Shown here: positions 13,840 through 24,639 of the stretch, piece by piece
Numbering within the stretch: the stretch's first letter is position 1
How the letters are laid out: each line of letters starts with the position of its first letter
Assembly (NCBI RefSeq): GCF_910589235.1
Contig: NC_060965.1
Location: 6,106,697 to 6,170,696, forward strand
Reading direction: 5' to 3'
Source: Vespa crabro
Lineage: Eukaryota > Arthropoda > Insecta > Hymenoptera > Vespidae
Length of the DNA stretch: 64,000 nt
Program-made: the position numbers and the translations under genes
Notes under the pieces: model-generated
Seen by the model: only the letters and a program-made list of their open reading frames with translations
What the model was told of the DNA's origin: nothing
Databases searched by the model: none

Positions 13840-15430
13840 ACCTTTTATCGTTATTGATACATAATAGATAAATATAATTAGCTTTTATGATACACTTTAC
13901 GAAGCCTTTAACACGTGCAAGCAATATTGAATAAAATGAAAATAGAAAGAAATTTCAGAAAACCCTTAAAATGATATCAACTTTTTGCTCATTCTTACAC
14001 TTTGTAACAACGCGTTCTGAGACAAAATCTTCGGGAAGATTTGCAGACGAAATAACACCTATAATATCACAACACTTTGATGTTTTTTCCTCGTAGAATT
14101 GTGGCCAATCGTTGTTTCGTTACAATGTCGATGATTTCGAATTTTCCAAGTTTTTTGCAGATAGCAAGATATTGATGGTTGGTTTATAGATTGGTGAAAG
14201 ACTTGGAGATCGTTAAATGGATTAGAAATTGGTGGATGGCTTCAGATTTGGTTGTTGTTAGATTTCGGATACATAATTCAAATTTCCACCGGGTCGTGAT
14301 GGTAGAGTAGTATGATCCGTAAATGTAGAAAGTGCCGCTCTAATGAGCGATCTAATTCCATTAAAAGTTACTTTTATAATTGTATCTTCAGGAACTAGCA
14401 AGACTTGCGATTCTCTTGATAAAATATGAGTTTTTAAATGATTTCTTCATCATCAAGAAGTGCCTTCCACACTTATATGGATCCAATTGGAAGAACTATT
14501 GAAACTCCAACAAATTCTGATGAGTCCAGTCCGAAAGATTCTTATTCACCAGTATAATTCTGTTATGTTTTAGCATCATATAAGCAAGAGTGATTCCATG
14601 GTTGACCGTAAAATGATCAAATAAGTCCGGATCTATGTATTATTTTAGATCCAATTAATTTTGTGGCTGGTCGTAATAAGTCCAAGCATGTTCGTATAGT
14701 GGTTGATTTACATTGTAATTGTGTGCAAGTGTTGAGATGCACGGAGTATTCTTATAATACTGAGAAATCCAATGCGCCAAATCGATTATATAGTAACTTC
14801 ATGCGACCGACATCTCCCTTCTCTGGGCACATTATAGGCGGAGTTCAGATTTCGAAAATGCGCTTTTATGATTGGGCATGGCCAAGTCCCTCCTCTGAGA
14901 ATTTCAAAAGAAAATGTTAGTCTGAGGTAGAATAGCTGCAAATATAAATAACTTGGCGAGACCATCTACCTGAATTATTTGACACCATATTCCAGATAGG
15001 AAGGTATAGAGCATGACAAAGGTTTTTGTTCCAAGAATGCTATTTTTTCTGATGAGAAATTCCGGGATGGTACAGGAGAAAAGGTGATTTGGGAACCATT
15101 CATCTGTCTTTAACGTCTTTTATATACAGAGTACAATTTGAGCCACATAGTCGTAGGATTTCCACATTTATGCTGGACTCAGTTTTTCATCGTGGTCAAA
15201 TACGATGGAAAAAATTTTCAGAATGTCTACTTGAACATTTTTCACTATACGTCATTTAGTTAAGACGTATAATTTTTTCTGTTCCCATTGCACATCCGAT
15301 TGACAGATGCATTCTTTTCTGCCATATGTTTGAAATTTTTTCTAAGCAAATGTAGAACAGCTGTTGATCGTTTCAGTCAGTTAACTTTGCTTCCCTGCGA
15401 AGAACATTCTCATAAATTATGTATGATTCT
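13840..15430. other. Unclassified ~1.6-kb segment present only in first tandem copy
   Basis: In the second tandem copy the matching flanks are adjacent (about 19,880-19,920), so this segment is an insertion here or a deletion there. It is somewhat less AT-rich than its surroundings. Both strands contain broken coding-like frames (see 14,290-14,880 minus and 15,484-15,618 plus). I could not match it to a transposase, reverse transcriptase or cellular family, and saw no terminal inverted repeats or target duplications by eye. Confidence 0.45.
14290..14880 (-). pseudogene. Decayed reading frame of unknown origin
   Basis: On the minus strand one frame runs from about 14,880 to 14,390 with several scattered stops but long stop-free, protein-like stretches (for example short motifs HFTVNHGITLAY near 14,610 and DPYKCGRHFL near 14,470). 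After an apparent frameshift, another stop-free piece of about 50 codons covers about 14,430-14,250, including FTDHTTLP. I do not recognise the protein. It could be a decayed mobile-element or endogenous viral gene, or a lost host gene. The plus-strand frame at 14,663-14,920 overlaps this and is weaker. Confidence 0.35.
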
Positions 15431-15483
15431 TATATTTTGGCATTTTCGTTTAAACAAAAGAGAACTTAGATGTGAGGGCATAT

Positions 15484-15618
15484 GTTTGCAATCGACAATC
15501 GTTTGAAAGAAATAGAGGGACAGATAGAAACCATTCATCAGTCTTCTCCTGGAGACGTTCTGGACACACATATAAAGATTAATTCCGTTCAAGTACGGGA
15601 AGAACAATCGCATGATCT
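15484..15618 (+). pseudogene. Short coding-like fragment, unknown
   Basis: About 45 plus-strand codons free of stops with a charged, heptad-like pattern (a possible short coiled coil, including RLKEIEGQIE), ended by TAA. Its first part has a counterpart at about 19,955-19,990. The frame is not continued upstream without stops. Origin is unknown. Confidence 0.25.
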
Positions 15619-15650
15619 CTAAAAAAGAAATTGGTGATAAATAGTTTTAT

Positions 15651-15959
15651 AGATCGTTCTTGTTCGATTGTTCAGTTTTACGGTGAGAGAGAGAAAGGAA
15701 ATATAATACATCCTAATTAAATAATGATGAAAAAGACAATAGAAAGAGATCTTCGCGTGTATGAAAATTCTGTTTTGGAGGAAATACTTTATTTTTACAT
15801 TGAATTTCTAGGTAAGATAAATAGTGATTTTGTTATTGCTATACAGAAAGTATAAGAACGACAAGTATAAGAAAAATGGATTGTGTTGATTTGCGATTCT
15901 CAACGGATCTTAATGGAAAATTCAAATTCGAATAGTACTTATAATTGTCGAATAATAAA
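15651..15959. other. Junction between tandem copies, gene-free
   Basis: AT-rich sequence linking the two 6-kb copies. No gene or repeat of note was seen apart from a short GAGAGAGAG run near 15,685. Confidence 0.4.
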
Positions 15960-16819
15960 ATTCATAAAATATTTACTATAACTTTTACTATAACTATTAA
16001 TTATTACAATACATTGTATAATCATGCAATACGTTCTTTGAAACGTGAATTAGCAACCTATGTAGCATATTTCGCTATAATGTAACATATTTTTAATACG
16101 TTGCAACATGAGGTAATAAATGATAGAATAAATTACAAATATATTGTTTATAAAGGAAAATACGCTTTTGATGGAAGTTCTGCTCCTTTCCTTGACTATT
16201 TGTTCCTCTTCTTTCTTTACTTACTCATCATCTTCCTACTATTGCTTTATGCCAGAGCGAAGAAAATGATTACTTTCTAAGAGATTTCAAGAAAGTTCTC
16301 GTAGAATAATCTTGCGAATTCACGAGAATATCACGAAAACAGCAGCATATTTGAAATAAGATACACACTATATAACGTAATAACAGCTGTATATTTAAAA
16401 TAATATATCTTATAGAAATTCATTTTACAAGATTATTAAAAATTTTATATTATGAAAATATGATCCGCGATTGCATTACAAGCAAATATATTGGCTACAC
16501 GACAGAAATGGTTTAGAAATGCAGATATAGATGTAAATAAATATATGAATATATATTTATGCAGGATAATTTTTTTTGTGTACCTATGTCTTTTATCTAT
16601 ATTATAGTGGATAAAAAATATAGAATACTTATATGTATATATATTAGAAACTAATGAGAAATGTCATATTTGGACGATAAGATTAAATGTCTAATAAATT
16701 TAAATAAAATACTTTTTTTAACATTTCCTAATTGTTGCTCATTAATCTTTCTTCTTCTTTTTTTTTCTCCATATCTCTTTTTTCTTTCTATTACGTGTCC
16801 GTTTCTTTTTGTAATTATC

Positions 16820-18103
16820 TGATAAACTATTACCTTAGATTTTGAATAATATTCACATAGATTCAGCTTAATTCATTCTTCAAAATATTTCTATCTGAAA
16901 TAAATACATTTATTAACAAATATAGATTAAACATTTTTGATAATTCTTGCAGGTGTACGTCGGCTAGAATGTAATTACTGCTCGTAAATATTTGAATGTA
17001 TACAAATGTACAATAATTGTTATTTATTAATATACATATATAAATACTTACATACAGATTACATGTGCCAGAAATTTAGAATTTTTGAAAAATCTATACG
17101 AATCACAGCACATAATTTTTGTTGATTATATAACTAATATTTCAACTGAGCTGTAGTTCCATAGACACTTTCTTGTTTATAGATTTTCTTCCATCGTCGG
17201 CGATTTCATGTTTTATTTATCGAATGTTTTTGTTATTGTACTTCTAAGATCATTCTTGTATACAAGGTAACAATGCGTATTTACTACAACGACATATATA
17301 CGATAACGAAGCGTAAGAAAACGTACTAAAAATAGAATCGTTATTACGAATAAAAATTCATATTTTTTTTTGTTATAACATTTATATCTTCTAAAATAAA
17401 TAATAATATTTAAATTATATTAATCTTGTTTACGAAAATGAATTATATAATTCGGATGAAAGTTGACATTCTTTTCATTGTAATTTATTTTTATCTAAAC
17501 CATCACCAATATCTAAAGTAAAGAAGTCAAAGAATCTAATTTCGATAATCAAAAGAATGTAATTTAATTTCTGTCGATTTATCAGAAAGATAGAAATGAA
17601 CTAATTTATTACATAAAACCAATCGATTAAGAAATAAATCATTTATTCGTCGAACTATTACATTTAAGATACAGAACGTTTATTCATCATAATTATTCAG
17701 AAAGGTAACTTCTTGAAGATGTCGAGAGAGAAAATATTGAAATATATTGAATATACCGTTATTTTGATGAATTATTAATTGATTAAAGTTTATAAATTAT
17801 CTTCAACAAACTCAACACAAAAACATTTTGAAAATTTCCACGAAAAATTTCATAAAATTATACGTAACTTTTCAGTAAATGGCGTCTACTATACAGATTC
17901 TTTGATCAGTTCTTTATTATATCATGTTAAAGATGAAGATATTAATAAATAATAAATATTAGGATAATTATATGTATAGTTGCAAGCATGACGTAAATAT
18001 ATACGAATTTATGGCCGCCTTTTCTATGACATTTATGAAGAATTTTTAGGTCGGAGACAAAAATATAATATATGTTCAAATAGATTTTAATAGATATTTA
18101 AAA
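16820..18103. repeat. Near-identical core of tandem duplication, copy B
   Basis: Partner of 10,739-12,022 at a constant offset of 6,081 bases, so there is no net indel across 1,284 bases of AT-rich sequence including homopolymers. This is striking given how many indels separate the flanks. Confidence 0.85.
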
Positions 18104-18687
18104 TGATGTTTCTGTTACAATGGTTCTCGATAAACTGATTCGTTCTGTTTCAATTTATCGGCCGATCGCTAATCTTTGTTATCATTCGGGATCCTATAAA
18201 CGATGCCGATCTCGAACGTGCAAAAAAAGATCTTAGACGACGGCGAAATCTTCCCAATATATGTACATATGTTTATAAGTATACATACACGTCTATACAC
18301 AAATACAATTAAACGTATATACATGCATATATTTTGTAAAATTTCTAATTACATAATTTTTATTAGATGCGCTGACGTAACCAGTGATATATGTACATAT
18401 GAAGATGTGTGAACATAAATAATATGTATATGTATAGTATATATATAGATTTATGTCATATATATAATCTATAGTAAATATGCATGCATATATATATACG
18501 TATATTTCGAATGAGTATATACACACAAAGTATATATACGTACATATATTACTACACTCAAATATGTATATATACAAATATACATATACTTACATTTATA
18601 GTACATAGATTATACACACATATCCACACATAAATAAACATTTTCTATTGCTGTTTAAAAGGTATTTATGAGAAGTATGATTTCAAA

Positions 18688-18772
18688 ACCTGGATAGCTC
18701 AATTAGTATAATTAGAGGATTGAAAATACCTTGAAAGTGAAAGACCCAGTTTCGAATCTTAGTTCTAGATAT
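18688..18772 (+). repeat. tRNA-like sequence in second tandem copy
   Basis: Head TGGATAGCTCAATTAG (box A-like) and TTTCGAATCTT (damaged box B). More degenerate than its sister at 12,579, so it is not expected to be a working tRNA. Confidence 0.55.
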
Positions 18773-19400
18773 CCGAAGAAACCAAATATTCTCATGAATT
18801 TTTACACTATATAGATATAGATAAAGATAAAAAGAACGCTATCGTCGATACACTTTGGATATCTTTGTCATATTATGTCTTGTATATATCATTTCATACA
18901 TATCATTTTGTTTATATATATCATTCTTGATGTTTAGTGATATAAGTGTGCCAACTGTTATCGAACAGTCAAACTATCGAATTGTGCGAACTCGTTCTTG
19001 TAATTAATGGTATGAATGTTTGACCAAAAGATAACTTGAATACATTTTTTTATCAACAAGTTCAGATATTCCTCCACATTTTGGGTAATGACAAGAAAAG
19101 AAATGCGCGCTGGGGCTATACGCCTAACAGGACTTACATCGGCACTTCTCAAGTTGTTAAGAAAACTTTACACAGCAAAACACGGATATAGTAATGGTTA
19201 GAAGGAAAGGAATACTTGCGAAAAGAGTTCTACATTGAAACCCTTCGTACTGATACCGGCATACTATTGCGTGTTGACAAATCATCCGGTGATATTTGTA
19301 GTATATATGATATATATAGTACCCTAGATTGCTAAATATCTTAATTATTGCTTTTATTTTCAGTGCTTGTAAAAATTAGTGGGAAAACTTTGTCCTGAGG

Positions 19401-19476
19401 TATCTTGGATAGCTCAGTAGGATAGAGTATTTGTTCAGGAAATAAAAAGATATCTGTGTTCGAATTCTGCTGTAAT
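19401..19476 (+). repeat. tRNA-like sequence, second of the pair in second copy
   Basis: Head TGGATAGCTCAGTAGG and box B-like GTTCGAATTC, followed by TGCTGTAATACATA like its sister at 13,331. It lies about 715 bases after the preceding tRNA-like unit. Confidence 0.55.
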
Positions 19477-19987
19477 ACATATGCATATATATCTATCCAG
19501 AGCCTTAATTTTTTTGTAAGTTCTTTAGACACGGAAAGTAGTATTCACATATTTTGCAATAATCGTCACCAAATTTCAAATTATGTAACGTATGTTGAAA
19601 AATTATTTAACGTTAAATAAATTTAAAACGTTAAATAATTTTATAAATGAATTTAACAAGCAATGCTTTAAATAGGTCAACTAAACAATATTACGAACCG
19701 GACAATAAAATGTAGCAAAAGAAGAAATGGACAGAACATAATCGCATATTAGCATTATCGAATTAGAAATTGTGCATGATTGACGTCAAAGGTAGTGAAA
19801 AAAAAACTAGCGAACAATGGAATCAAACACATTCAACAGTGGGACATAAGAACAAGCGTAAAGGACAATCTTCAAAAATCGACATGTACTCGATAATACA
19901 ATTAATATATTTCGGCTTTTTTGTTAAAACAAAAGAAAATATAGATATAATGCGATATGTTTGCAATCGAGAATTGTTTGAAGCAGA

Positions 19988-19990
<3 letters not shown>

Positions 19991-20038
<48 letters not shown>
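19991..20038. repeat. (AT)n microsatellite
   Basis: About 24 AT units at the end of the second tandem copy. It roughly marks the border between the duplicated gene-free DNA and the P450 array. Confidence 0.95.
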
Positions 20039-20040
<2 letters not shown>

Positions 20041-20045
<5 letters not shown>

Positions 20046-21321
20046 TAATATATCTTTTATGCTTTTATCTTGTTTGACTATTTAATGAAGTGACATAAAA
20101 GCTTATAACATATATAGTATGAAAGTTATTTTGATCAGGAAATAGTCCTATGTATATCACCCCTTAACGATAATTTGAGCATGTACTCATTTTACAATTC
20201 TATAAATATAATTCATTAGCGATACTAATCATCATTACAACTATATATGTTGATTGTAGCATTGTATGTCTTATATAATATAAATAAATGAAGCAGAATG
20301 TAAATGAATACCAAGAAGATAATACGAGTTATGTTTTTGTTGATTCCATTGTACGTTTCTATCGAGTTGAATAAAAGAGAAAACAAACAGAGAGAAAAAA
20401 GAGAAAACGTAGGGAAAACTGACTTGGTTGAAGAGAAAAGCCGAATAAATTCTAGACTTTTTCTCTTTCTTTCTATCTCTACCTCCATGTTTCTCTACAA
20501 TTTCTATCCACCTATCTTTCTTTCTCCATTTCATCGAATTAGTAAGGAATCGAATGATTAATCAGGACCATTTTATATATATATATATATATCTATATTA
20601 TATATATTTGTAAATTAATTTTGCGAGACACGTATTTAGCATAATAGCGAGGAAAAACCTAATTTAATCAATGTTTAATCTATGTCTACAATATAAATGA
20701 TTTTTGAATAAAATATTCAATAAATCTTGATTTATACAAATTATACGTAATGCAAATTTATCATGTTTATTTCGGGATGAACGCATATATAAAGATTCAT
20801 GTGTTTGGGAGATTGGCAACATTTATGTAGAATAAAAGTATAGAAATAGTTCTTCAAGAAAAGTGGAAGTTTACACTTTCAGTGCATGATCATGATTTTT
20901 AATACTGAATTCATGAAAATTTTTGGAATTATGTATTACGAAATCTTATTTTAAAACGCATATGAATACCAGTAAATACCAGTATATAGCAGTGTATACC
21001 AATATATAAGAGTAATATTTGATAAGAATTATCTTATTAGTCTTTCAGAATTAATCGTTACATATATGCCAATTTAGCAATCGAACAGACTTAACAATTC
21101 TATTTTAACGGTGAACGGATCAATTTCCGAGCAACTAAAATAAGTGTAAAACACGAAAGTGGTCTTTAATTATTTTGTTTCATTCTATTGTTATATAAAA
21201 TTACAAAAAACTTTACATTTAACTAAGTAAATATATATAAGCAATGAATGTTTTCTCAAGTTTGCATACAATAGTACATTCGAATGAGTTTATTTAGTTA
21301 AATTCAATTTTCCCACAGATA
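20041..21321 (+). promoter_or_regulatory. Upstream region of P450 gene 1
   Basis: From about 20,300 on it is diverged but recognisably homologous to the upstream regions of P450 genes 2 (27,600-29,028) and 3 (36,830-38,283), with the shared words AGTATATAAGAG-like, TTAATTATTTTGTTTCATT and GAATGAGTTTATTTAGTTAA. A TATAAG box is at 21,003-21,010, preceded by an imperfect short tandem repeat of AATACCAGT (about 20,965-21,000) not seen upstream of the other genes. An acceptor CCCACAG lies 5 bases before the ATG, implying a 5' intron. However, the leader donor used by genes 2 and 3 (GGTAAGTG) reads AATAAGTG here (about 21,141). Confidence 0.5.
21003..21010 (+). promoter_or_regulatory. Probable TATA box, P450 gene 1
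   Basis: TATATAAG followed by AGTAATATT, conserved at the matching place before all three P450 genes (28,230 and 37,449). The conservation within a diverged upstream region supports a promoter. TATA-like words are common in this AT-rich DNA, so the call rests on the alignment. Confidence 0.45.
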
Positions 21322-23879
21322 ATGTTCCTTACGACTTCATTGTGTTCAATTTTCATTTTCTTTCTACTGCACTGCTTTATAAGATATGGAAGAGTGGGAA
21401 GAATACTTCATAATATTCCGGGACCAAATGCATATCCCATAATAGGAAATATACATCATTTTTTCATTGGCAATGGTAAGCTCCTTCGAAAGAAAAATTC
21501 TTTCAATCCGGTGCATTTCTTGCATAATTTAAAATTTATTATCTTATTTTAGAAAGTACCCTTGCAAAACTTTGGGCAATAAATGCAAAATTTTATCCAA
21601 TTAACAAAATTTGGTTCTTCTGGTACTGGACAGTAACTCTGCTTCATCCGGATGATATTGAGGTAAATAATTTGGGGGCAAAAAAAGAAAACGCATTATC
21701 TGTATCTCATTTCCTCTCTTTCTTTCTCTCTCTCCCTCTCTCTTTCCCATTCTCTCACAGCCTCTCTCTTTCTCATTCTCTCACTTCCTCTCTCTATCTC
21801 AGTCTCTCTTTCTTTCACTCTCTATCATTACCTCTCTCTATTTTCCACTCATTCCGAATGTTCAATATCAATATATTCTTATGAAACAGAGAAAATATAA
21901 AATAAATTAACCGCAGGTACTAGTGAGAAGCACTAAACATATTGAAAAAGGAATAGCTTACCATTTCTTGAGACCTTGGCTATCTAACGGATTACTAACC
22001 AGTGGAGGTAATAGTTTGAATGAATCAAAATTTATTTAACGTGCTGAATAATATTTAACGTTTTAAGTTTCATTGGATAGGGGAGAAATGGCAGATACGT
22101 CGGAAGATATTGACACCAGCTTTTCACTTCAACATCCTGAAACATTTCGTTGTCACTTTAAATAATGAAGCACGGTATCTTATAACATCTTTAAAAGAGG
22201 AAGAAAAAGGAGGTTCTGTAGTGAAAGATTTACAAGAATTTATCAGTCAACATACTCTTAACATAATATGCGGTTTGTAATGTATCCTTTTTTAATCATT
22301 GCTATTTAACAAAGAAAAATTATTTTCAAATGCTCACTTGTAGAAGCAGCCCTTGGTACTTCTTTGAAGGAGAGGGGCGACTTAGAGTATAATTATCGTG
22401 ATGCGGTTCGTAGTTTCGGCAATATCGTAGCTTCTAGGTGACTATTAATGCTTTTAATAGGAATAAATTCGATTGCCTGTTAGAAGGAAATATATCTAAA
22501 AAAGGATTATCATTTATTAGATTTGTGAAACCTTGGGCCTATTCCGATATTATATTTGGAATCTCTTCAATTGGTCAATTACAAAGGAAACTATTGAAAA
22601 CGTTGCACAGTTTTTCGAAAAAAGTATGTTACATAAATCATTTTATTATTAGTTAAACTAAACCATTCAGATCTTTGAAATTGTCATTTTTGTGTTAGAT
22701 AATTTCCGAAAGGATACAATTTCACGAAGAAACTAATGGAAAATATTTGCATAATTATGAAGAAATGGATGAGAATGAAATATCTTGCGAAGAGCGCGTG
22801 GATAATAATAAAAGTATTTTATCCACATTCTTTACTAATAAAAAATTATAATCACGATAAAATTATAATTCGAATTTTTCCGACACAGATCCGATGTTCA
22901 AAAAGGAACTTGCTCTACTTGATCTGCTTATAGCCGCTTGTGTGAAAGGAAATATGATCGATGTGGAAGGCATCCAAGAAGAAGTCGACACTTTCATGTT
23001 TGAGGTAAGTGCCAGTATATTAATATATTTAGACTAATTAGTGAAACTGAGGAAATAATCTTCGTAGGGTCACGATACTACTGCAGTGGCGTTGTGCTTT
23101 GCATTGAGTCTGTTTGCAAAACACAAAGATGTCCAGGTAATGTTTTCATCGCTAAAGAATTATTCAACATTTATCGATGAATATTCATTTGATATTTACC
23201 TTGAATAATTAATCATTTGTTCATGATTAGAAACGTATAAGAGACGAGGTTAACAAGGTTATGCAAGAAAACTATAATTTAACGATTCCGATGCTTCAAA
23301 AATTTTCGTATTTAGAGAGATGTTTGAAAGAGTCACTTCGATTATATCCAAGCGTCCATCTTATCTTTCGTCATTTGACGGAGGATATGAAACTAAGTAT
23401 ATAATATATTTATATATCAGATTCATCTTCGTTTTATCATTCAAATCCAGCAACTAAAAATATTAATTTTCAGAAAATTATTTAATCCCGGCTGGATCGA
23501 CGTGTAACATAAACATCTATAGCATCCATAGAAATCCAGAATATTGGCCAAATCCCAAAGTTTTTGATCCCGATAGATTCTTGCCAGAAAATTTGAAAGG
23601 CCGTCATCCTTATTCCTATATCCCATTTAGTGCTGGACCAAGAAACTGTATCGGTAAGTAATGCAAAAAGATAAAAAAAAATGGAATATAAATAATTGAG
23701 TTATCTCTTCTTTTGAAGGTCAAAGATTTGCAATGCTCGAGCTAAAAGTAATAGTAGCTTATATATTGCTTAACTTTCATTTGGAACCGGTGAGTAATCT
23801 TGAGGATGTAAAAATGTTGGAAGATATTACGCTGCATTCGACCAAGCCCCTTCAAGTTAAATTTATACCAATAAAATAG
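21322..23879 (+). CDS. CYP4: CYP4-family cytochrome P450, gene 1 of 3
   Basis: Twelve exons: 21322-21475, 21553-21662, 21917-22007, 22081-22272, 22344-22437, 22521-22623, 22699-22813, 22889-23004, 23068-23136, 23231-23396, 23474-23653, 23719-23879. Spliced, these give 516 residues with every phase consistent. A membrane-bound haem monooxygenase of the ER: N-terminal anchor (about residues 1-20), proline hinge IPGPN, C-helix WQIRR (122-126), CYP4-type I-helix EVDTFMFEGHDTT (318-330), K-helix ESLR (382-385), DPDRF, and haem loop FSAGPRNCIG with ligand Cys462. Probably fatty-acid, hydrocarbon or xenobiotic oxidation; a CYP4AB-like subfamily is plausible. In-frame stops within introns 5 and 7 vanish once the 83- and 75-base introns are removed. 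It differs from genes 2 and 3 after the K-helix (LIFRHL against LILRYL), a substrate-contact region. An AATAAA overlaps the stop codon. Confidence 0.9.
21690..21855. repeat. (TC)-rich tract in intron 2 of P450 gene 1
   Basis: Pyrimidine-rich imperfect (CTCTCT)n. An apparently identical tract, with its flanks, is in intron 2 of gene 2 (29,405-29,570), while gene 3 has only a short (TC)n at 38,705-38,738. An unstable simple repeat staying identical in two genes suggests a recent exchange between genes 1 and 2. Confidence 0.85.
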
Positions 23880-24639
23880 AATCTTCCTAGAAGTCATTTT
23901 CTTCAAAATGTACTCAGTGCATTTCTTGGTAATTTGTCGATAATGTCTGTCGAAGAGATAGATAGTTATAATCAACGTTGTACTTGATGAACAGCTTAAA
24001 AATCCGTTGTGGTTCGAACATCAACTAACAACAAGTATTTCTTAGTCTTTATTTTATTGCAAATATTCATAATTAATTTTAAATTAATTGAATGTTTCAA
24101 AAATTGCAGTGCCAACGAAACCATATATTAATATTATAAATAATGCATATAGTAAGAAATAAATTTTTATTATTTTATACTGAGTTTTTCATCCAATTAA
24201 ATCCATCTTGCTTGCACGAAAATTTTTCTTAATAACGAGTGATATTAATATTTGTTTATCAATATTTGTTGTAATCAAATGATAATTAATATAAATTATA
24301 GTATATATTATGAATAATATTTTAATATACATTATATAATATATTAATATTCGACGCTAGCAACAAATAAATATATTAAACTATATTAAAAGAGAAAAAG
24401 AGATTTTTTATAATCATAATACTAATACTTTATAAATAAAATCATCGATATATTCGTTTTTAACATCGATTTGAATAAGATATCTCCAATTCTGATTGAT
24501 GTCTGACGCAATTGTATTTCGCAAATCTAAGTCCGATCACTAGGTTGTACCCTTATTAAGTGCAAATCTCATCACATTTTTAAAGACAAACTTCTTTCCC
24601 GCCACGCCACCATTCCTTGTATGGCGCTCGGTCGATAAC
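23880..24639. other. 3' flank of P450 gene 1
   Basis: Highly similar to the 3' flank of gene 2 (31,588-32,100). A candidate AATAAA is at 24,158. From about 24,395 the two flanks differ in length: two segments of roughly 0.75 and 0.8 kb found after gene 2 (32,110-32,855 and 32,935-33,720) are missing here. No gene seen. Confidence 0.6.

Larger units (their letters stand above)
9930..15650. repeat. First copy of ~6-kb tandem duplication (gene-free)
   Basis: Aligns with 15,960-19,985 at an offset of about 6,081 bases. Both copies have the same order: a GTTGCAA-rich start, a CTTCC-rich patch, the near-identical core, a GC-richer patch with GGCCGATCGC, two tRNA-like sequences about 0.7 kb apart, then a region ending near GCAATCGA-AAT. 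This first copy has an additional ~1.6 kb (13,840-15,430). No intact gene was found. Confidence 0.75.
15960..19985. repeat. Second copy of the tandem duplication
   Basis: Colinear with 9,930-15,510 but lacks the ~1.6-kb segment 13,840-15,430. Apart from the near-identical core, divergence from the first copy is considerable, with many substitutions and small indels. No gene was found. Confidence 0.75.

Noticed and set aside
13840..15430. Mariner/Tc1 transposon
   Set aside because: I looked for the DD34D/DDE catalytic context and flanking TA with terminal inverted repeats and could not see them, so the segment is left unclassified.
20225..20561. Three overlapping open frames of 85-87 codons upstream of P450 gene 1
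   Set aside because: The region is homologous to the upstream DNA of genes 2 and 3, where these frames are not kept, and the translated text is low in information.
22438..22656. A 72-codon open frame at P450 gene 1 exon 5/6 suggesting a 23-base intron or separate ORF
   Set aside because: Most of its first part is intron 5. Using the acceptor at 22,520 gives an 83-base intron, continuous frame and the expected CYP4 residues RFVKPW; genes 2 and 3 behave the same.
22814..22888. In-frame stop (TAA) in P450 exon 7, first read as a pseudogene lesion, in all three copies
   Set aside because: It lies in a 75-base GT-AG intron whose removal restores the frame (AAT CCG) and a normal CYP4 sequence.
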